From Membranipora membranacea (taxonomy: Eukaryota > Bryozoa > Gymnolaemata > Cheilostomatida > Membraniporidae), in contig OU612067.1 of assembly GCA_914767715.1 (NCBI GenBank), positions 10,664,001 to 10,728,000 on the forward strand: a stretch of DNA of 64,000 nt, read 5' to 3'. Positions 57,398-64,000 of the stretch are shown in pieces. The position numbers were made by a program, and so were the translations under genes. How positions within the stretch are numbered: position 1 is the first letter of the stretch; the number at the start of each line of letters is the position of its first letter. The notes below the pieces were generated by a model. It ran no database searches. It was not told the DNA's origin and worked only from the letters and a program-made list of their open reading frames with translations.

Positions 57398-60300
57398 ATG
57401 AGATTACAAATGCAGAACATTGTGGTGTTACTTGTATGTGGAGTGGCTAGTTACTGTATGCGGGTCAGGGGTGAGTCTTGCTCAAGGAGACATATTTTTG
57501 TGGTAGTTCTTGTGTCCAGTTTGGGAAGCTGCTACATCTCTCGAGTATTTGCAAGAAACTGCTTATCTACTTATTTCTTGCTATGAGTGTGCAGGGTTTG
57601 CCCCACGATGTACGGGCATTCTTGACGCAATAGTGGCAGCTGAGAACATGACCAAAGAACAGTTTGCCATCTTTTCTTCGGACTGCGGTTCAAAAGTGGC
57701 AACATTGAAGATTATAAACTTATAAACTTGCGAAGTTACACTTGGATTGCCTGACAGTATGATAGTCAACAGTATCTGGTTTTAAATATATAGTGGTGTC
57801 CTACAAAATTAATACACATATAACTGTCAAGATCATTTGTGATTTTCAAACTCAGGTGCAACTGTTGGAGGAAACTCTAATGGCAGTTCTTGCGTCCTTC
57901 CCTTCAAATATGGTAACATATGGCATCAAACTTGCATCCCAACATCAGAGTACTCCTGGTGTTCAACAACTGGTTCATATGACAAAGAAGGGGACCCATG
58001 GGGAAAATGCACAGGTGAGTGATAATATAAAGATTTGATTCCAACGTTGTATTCAAAAACCAGTAACAAGGTGTGTATGTGGGTAACTTCAATCAATTAC
58101 CGCTCCGTCTAAGTGGATATTATCAAACTGTTACTAAACCTGTGACAATTTAAAAGCATGCTTCGATACTACTGAATTGGACAATTTAATAACTGCTGAT
58201 GATAATATGGATACTCAAGCGGATGTAGTCACGGATTATATTAAATTCTATACTGATCTATGCCTACCTGTTAAAACTGTCAAAAAGTACGCAAACCATA
58301 AGCCATGGATGACGAGAGAACTCTTAGATTTAATTGATGCAAAACAACAAGCCCATGAAGACGGAAAAAAGAAACTATATCACAAACTTATAAATAAACT
58401 ATCCAAAGGAATGAAACAATCTCGGGCAAAATACACCAATAAAATCCAAGAACACCTGGCGGACGACCCGGCCAATGCCTGGAATGACATAAAAATGCTC
58501 ACTGGATTACCGACAAAAAACTCTAACTAGCCTACTGACACTAGCTTTAGCCCAGATGAACTAAACTCTTTCTTTGCCAGATTTGAAAAGACAGATATTA
58601 CCTCTCCTCCTCCAGCTGAACCAAACCCAAGCGCGCCAACATTGAATATAACTGAAGATGCTGCCGTCATCATTACAAGACTATTCAACAATTCTCTAGA
58701 TTCCGAAACAAAAACCTAAAATATGGAAAACTGCAACCATCAAACCTCTACCTAAAATCACCAAACCTGATCAACTGAAGCACTTCAGACCTATAGCACT
58801 GACATGCTGCATATGTAAAACCATGGAACACCTACTTAAAACATACATAACTGAGAATACACCATTAGATAAACACCAGTTTGCCTACAGTGCACGCCGC
58901 TCCACCCAGGATGCCGTATTTTGCCTAACAATTATTGTCACTAACTTCATAGACCAACACTCATCATATTATGCACGCTGCCTCTTCTTAGACTTCATTG
59001 GCATTCAACACCATGGATATCAGTCATCTATTACCAGAGCTGCAACATCTTGATTCACATGTAACAAACTGGGTAGCAAGCTTCTTGACCTGCAGAACGC
59101 AAAGAACAATAGTCAATAATATCATGTCTCAATCTATCACAACATATGCAGGAACACCACAAGGCTCAGTACTCAGTCCTCTATTGTTTTACATCTATAC
59201 TAATTGGCTAGTCTCTGAGTGTAGAAACGTTACAATACTTAAATACGCAGACGACACCTGCATAAAAGGATGTATTTCAGACAATAATGATCTGCAGGCA
59301 TATTTCAATGGGATTAACAGAGTGTCAATATTATGCAAACAACTAGATCTTTCTTTAAATCCTTCCAAAACTCAAAAAATGCTTTTGTGTACCAAAAGAG
59401 ATAAACCCGACAGTCCAACTCTACAATTAGATGGTATAGAAATTGAACTATGTGATAATGTTAAGTACCTTGGAGTTTTAATTGATAATAAATTACGTTT
59501 GAGTCTCATGTTGATAATCTTGTTACCAAAGCCTCTCAGAGGATGCATATGGTAAGAACCTTTTGTCACACTAGTACCGAACTTCTTTCATCAATGCTAT
59601 TTAAAAGTTTTGTTGTTTCTATTCTTACATACTTTCTGCCTGTTTTGTACACCTCCATCTATGCTAAATATAAGAAACGACTGAGAAAGCTTTTCAAAGA
59701 CGCTAATAATCTGAATATTCCAAACATAAGTGACCTTGATGGCATTATAGATAATAGAATCAAAAACCTGATACTGAGCTACATACTTGATGATGACCAT
59801 TTCATAAATGACTTTTTACCAAAGCTTCCATCAGGAAGATACAGGACAATAAAATATAGGTCTTCTTGGGGGCGAGACAGTTTTTTACGCAACATGAGTT
59901 TGTGCCTCAATAATGTTAGTTAAACCCAATTAAATCAGTTTTTCATGTAATTTTTTTTCTTTTTCTCTCTTTGCTCCAATTGATCAGCAGTGTATCGAAC
60001 ACCGAATTTCGCCACATACTTGTATGTGAGTGACAAATAAACCAATCAATCAATCAATCAATGTATTCTTTTACTTCTAGTTATCGGTTTCAATTTACTT
60101 CTTTTATTAAGGAACATTCGGATCATATAGACCTGTTTATATCATTACAAAAATCAGACACCGTTATATTCCATTTAAAATTTATCAGACCGGGTAAAAG
60201 CATATCACATCTTAGCAATAATGAAAAGCTTATGCAGCTCAACCCTGACTATGGCGTTACCTTCTTCGAACAATTTGTACACAATTTAATAACTTCTCTG

Positions 60301-63300
60301 TCACGGAGGCCGATTGTCCAAATTGAATGGCGTAGCTCCAGTGAATCTCAAAAAGCTCTGGGTGGAGAACAAAAGTCCTAGGCCTCGTATTCTTTTGTTT
60401 CAACCACAAGCAGGCACTTTTAATAAGTTTGAACAATCCGTTAATCATAAAAGTCTCTGATTACAAAAAAAGGACTTTGACAATTTCACTTATGCATTTG
60501 CCGTGGATATCTCCTGTTATTGATACTAGAGGTAGAGTAATTACTTAATTGTAGACACATCTGAGGCAGAGAGCGGTGTATATGTCATGTTAGATGGCAA
60601 AGATCAGCTCATCACACATCAGACAGGAACTATAATCAGTCACAGAGGATATCCAAATCGAAATTATCCTAACATAGTTAATAGCACACTGAGAATACAA
60701 GTGGAAGGACATCTGTCAGTGAAAATGGAGGTCATAGAATTCGTGCTACAGGATGCAGCATCAAGTGGCTACTGTTATGACTTTCTTCAAATTGATGGAA
60801 TAAAGTACTGTGAAAAACAACTTAGCTCAGGGGGAATTAAAACTTACATCAGTTCAGACAGAGAATTGATTTTTTTGTTCCATACAAACACGTGGACTGA
60901 GAATAAAGGATTCAAGCTTCATCTTCAATATTTTGGTGAGTTGCATTTAGCAGCAGCAAGCCTGGATTGAAGTTGAACTTGTAAATGATGATGTTAACCA
61001 AATACAAGAGGAATCACACACAACAAACTATCAGAACAAAGAAAAAAGTCTTCTAGAGTTCAAGTGGGTCATTTAAAAAAATGCAGGACCTCTTTTGATA
61101 GCGTGGCCCAAAGAATAGCATGTAGAAATTAGACAGTGGGCGATAGATGGCTATCACTGCTTTACCCCTCTAAAATGGCCCACCACTTCTGCACAATAGT
61201 ATAATATATCTCATTGATCTTTCAATTTACTGGTGTCTTATTCTTTGTAGAGTTAGACAGTGGAAGGTGTAACACAGAGAGACTTATAAGAGTTTACAAC
61301 TTTATCAAGCCCGCTTCTAATTCAATGGACGAAGGAAACTCAGTGCCAGCAACAGTGTTAGCAGAGTGTAGAATAGGATCTCAACTTATCGATGACACAA
61401 TCTACTGTGACAGCAGCAATGGCAAATGGAATGCTGTGAATGATAGCAAAGGATCCTCTGCATGTTTCAACATTATTGGTATAAATAAACCAGTATACAT
61501 TATTGCTTTTGTTTACCATATTTTATTTCATCATCAGAAAAAAAACCCCTTTTGATGTGACCATGGCCGTTTTCACTCCTGGTTGACTTCTAAGTGCCAA
61601 ATGCTGATATGATCATTACACCATCTGATGCTCTTGTGGGTACAATGATATTTTGGGACACCGTTTACTCATTATTCAATTATTTCCAAACACACTGATT
61701 ATATTTTGTGTTGAATATCCAGATGCTGAAGTAATATATGACCCTCAACAAATCTCAGACCGGGAAACAAACAACAGAAAGGGATATGTCATCAGTCACA
61801 CAACCTTTCCTGATGACTATACAGCAAACATCAACTCATCTCTGACTATCACAGGATTACAGCCTCAGCAGATTGCACAGGTCAATTTCCTGGTGTTCGA
61901 TCTGTATTACCATGCCAATCATCCTGGCTGTAACCATGACTTTCTGCAAATTAGCGGATCTACTAAAGATTATGAATTCAAATTTTGCAATGACTCTGCT
62001 CACAAGCCAGCCATAGAGAGATGGTTCAACATTACAGTCTCCAATTCTAGACTTACATTTCGATTTGAGACCAACACACACCAAACAGTTAGCAGGGGAT
62101 TGTACTTCAAATATCGAGGTTGGTATGCACCTCTTATAACCCTGTTCCACATTAACTAGCACTATTATATTCATGCGGCACCTCCTTGAACACACTTGAC
62201 TTCCATGACTTTCAAGGTCGCAAAACGTGACAACTTCAAACTATTCATCAATTTGAAGTTAAATGCTGTTGATATTTTTATGCAAAGCCACCATTAATAT
62301 CCACAACTCATTTACAGTTGTAGAGCCAGTGACCTCAACTGTTGGCAATTCAAGTAACTCCAAAACACCAGTGTTCACAACGATGCCATCTGAGATAATC
62401 AGTCGTTCGCAGTCAAAAACAACCAGTAGATCTATATTTTTTGGCTCAGAAACTACACAACCAAATATCACAGGTGAAAGATAATGTACATAAAGATAAT
62501 GAGTAAATTAATGCTTTGAAATTGTTAAAAAAAAAAAAATTGTTCCCAATTATTAATGATGTTAAAAAAAGATATAGGCACAGGTCCTTGTTCATGTTAC
62601 AATTTTGCGGACACTGAAAAATCTAAACTATTGTGTTCATGTGTGTGCTAAACCACAGCTCGTGATTTTAGATCATCGCATAAAAAAAGTTATTTTGTTA
62701 TTGCAGATGGCAGCGATGATCAAATGCAGCGGAAGACTAAATTTATAGCAATAGGGGCGGGAGTTGGTGCGGCAGCTTTGGCCATAGCAATATTGATCAT
62801 TGCAGTGTTGGTGGTGCGAAAAAGAAGCAAGGGAATAGCAAAGTAAGTTCATAAGCTGAGTTTAATGAATTCTGCCAAATTACTTGATAACTACGTTGTC
62901 TGCATTGTTAAGTGATGAAGAATCTGTTTAGCCTTAGTACAACAATTTACGGAGGATATAATATCACCCTTGGAATCATTCTTCCATGACCATGACCTGA
63001 CTCGCTACATGGTACGCTAAGTTAAATGAATTATACAACCACATAATCAGCTATTTGGTTCTTCAGTCATCATAGAATCTATGTAAGTTAGTGTCTGTGA
63101 TTGAGCAATTTGAACGCTGTGACAAAAGTATTTGCTTTTCTGATTAATACTATTTTTGAAATGACATGTAATTTTGTTTGTAGAAGCATACCAGATTGTG
63201 GACCAATAAATGAATATACAAAAAGTAACTCCGCTGGAAACAATCTAAGAATGTCGGCATTACCTACAGATCCAGGTATGTTTGTAAAATTAATTGTGAG

Positions 63301-64000
63301 TGATACAAACCCCAGGTTATTACATGTTCTCAGCAGCCCATGCCATGATATTCACTAAATTATTCAGGCCCATACTTACTCTTTGAGGTAGACATAATTT
63401 TGACTGCAGTACAAGTATTGCCTTGGAGATGAGGCTGGACAGGATCTATCCTAAATCAAAAAGGTGATAATCTAATGATTAATCTCTAATTGCCCTGGTG
63501 CACTAATTAATCTTTTTACATTGATAATTTGGGCTGGATATTGTCTTCTATAATTTCAAAATTAGTGTCCAATAAACTTTGCACCTGATCTTCATGCTAA
63601 GTCTCATCTCAAATACAAATTGATTGTTGTTCTAAGCTTCTGGCCAATGTTGCAGATTAGAATAATTATGTTTTAAACAAGATATCAGCAGTTTTATGAC
63701 ATGACATGTCCGAAATTAAAATAGTAGGAAATAACAATACAACAACCAATCAAAGAGCCAAACTCTCAGATCATGTCACTGTGCATTTACAGGTGTTGGT
63801 GAGACAGACTATGATATGGCTGAGCAGGTGGAGACAGGTGAAGTTGAGTACCTAGCTGATGATGTAGCAACAGGTAGTTCTGTGTATACACTGGCTGAGG
63901 AGGTAAATCCTAATAGAACAGAGGGAGGCGCCAAGACTCAAAGTACGGAAGGGGGAGTTGGAGATGAGAATCATCTGGCCGACCCAGCAGCTGAGCACTA
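57398..64000 (+). CDS. R7: full FN2-CUB1-CCP-CUB2 receptor with tail B (3' partial)
   Basis: The most complete architecture. Exons: signal peptide 57398-57470 (MRLQMQNIVVLLV; an upstream in-frame ATG at 57365 lacks the family pattern), FN2 57856-58014 (CVLPFKYG, YSWCSTT, PWGKC), CUB1 60555-60935, CCP-like 61251-61478 (RC, AECRIGS, IYCDSSNGKW, SACFNIIG), CUB2 61723-62118, stalk 62318-62473, transmembrane 62707-62842 (IGAGVGAAALAIAILIIAVLVV then RKRS), tail 63184-63275 and 63793 to the window edge. No stop or frameshift in 1829 coding bases, all phases consistent. Tail B: DYDMAEQ, EYLADD, VYTLAEEV; the last exon lies outside. The FN2-CUB1 intron holds a LINE. The CUB2 donor is GTTGGT, weaker than the GTCAGT of the others. 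Confidence 0.87.
58150..60060 (+). mobile_element. 5'-truncated LINE in the R7 FN2-CUB1 intron
   Basis: Starts in the endonuclease-RT linker (KPWMTRELLDLIDAK at about 58300), then RT blocks IKPLPKITKPDQLKHFRPIAL, HQFAYSARRSTQDAV, TPQGSVLSPLLF, the catalytic LKYADDTCI near 59240-59265, VKYLGVLIDNKLRL, and a C-terminal part to 59923. It ends with AATAAACC and a (AATC)n tail at about 60035-60061, typical of LINE 3' ends. A stop at 58528, a deletion near 58690-58715 and frameshifts near 59000 and 59520 inactivate it. Same strand as R7. Probably CR1/Jockey/Rex group; exact clade not assigned. Confidence 0.85.

Noticed and set aside
60061-60381. 106-codon ORF after the LINE tail in R7
   Set aside because: No recognisable domain. 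It lies in the intron before the CUB1 exon and may be part of an older repeat.

Overview
This 64 kb window is nuclear DNA of a metazoan, probably an aquatic invertebrate; I cannot name the species. Most genes are split into many short exons with GT..AG introns, the DNA is AT-rich, and it carries Gypsy-type LTR elements, non-LTR retrotransposons, long-TIR DNA elements, tRNA-like repeats and minisatellites. Nothing prokaryotic is present.

The core is a head-to-tail cluster, all on the + strand, of one receptor family. The fullest copy encodes: signal peptide, fibronectin type II (FN2) module, CUB-like domain 1, a four-cysteine sushi/CCP-like module, CUB-like domain 2, Ser/Thr/Pro-rich stalk, a single transmembrane helix, and a tyrosine-rich cytoplasmic tail. 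Seven copies are recognisable: R1 (163-15568, 5' end outside the window), R2 (17470-20047, broken), R3 (21551-24744, intact), R4 (26769-29485, apparently secreted), R5 (29639-35156, two frameshifts), R6 (37306-42559, intact) and R7 (57398 to beyond 64000). Relic exons lie between R6 and R7. Every ectodomain exon is phase 1 at both ends, so copies differ by dropping FN2, CUB1, CCP or CUB2 without changing frame. Two unrelated tails are joined to otherwise similar ectodomains: tail A (R1, R2, R6) and tail B (R3, R5, R7). This looks like a birth-and-death cluster of recognition receptors, for immunity, allorecognition or fertilisation. That role is inference; the exon structure is read directly.

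A paired promoter-proximal signature, a TTCCTYCTTG-like box 125-200 bp before a CTAGGAGGAAGT box, lies 200-300 bp upstream of the start codons of R3, R4, R6 and R7. Extra copies without genes occur in a 1.7 kb tandem duplication upstream of R7. Both boxes carry ETS-family-like cores.

Mobile DNA explains much of the remaining length. A decayed Gypsy-type element (1971-11986, antisense, 5-bp target duplication GTTTT) sits in an R1 intron and itself carries a nested 2.4 kb long-TIR element. A foldback element (12391-14178) sits in the next R1 intron. A 5'-truncated LINE (about 58150-60060) fills an R7 intron, another LINE fragment lies at about 50560-51800 on the - strand, and a solo LTR lies at 47962-48380. 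A 71-bp minisatellite at 16075-16505 repeats an AGGTCAnnTGACCT palindrome.
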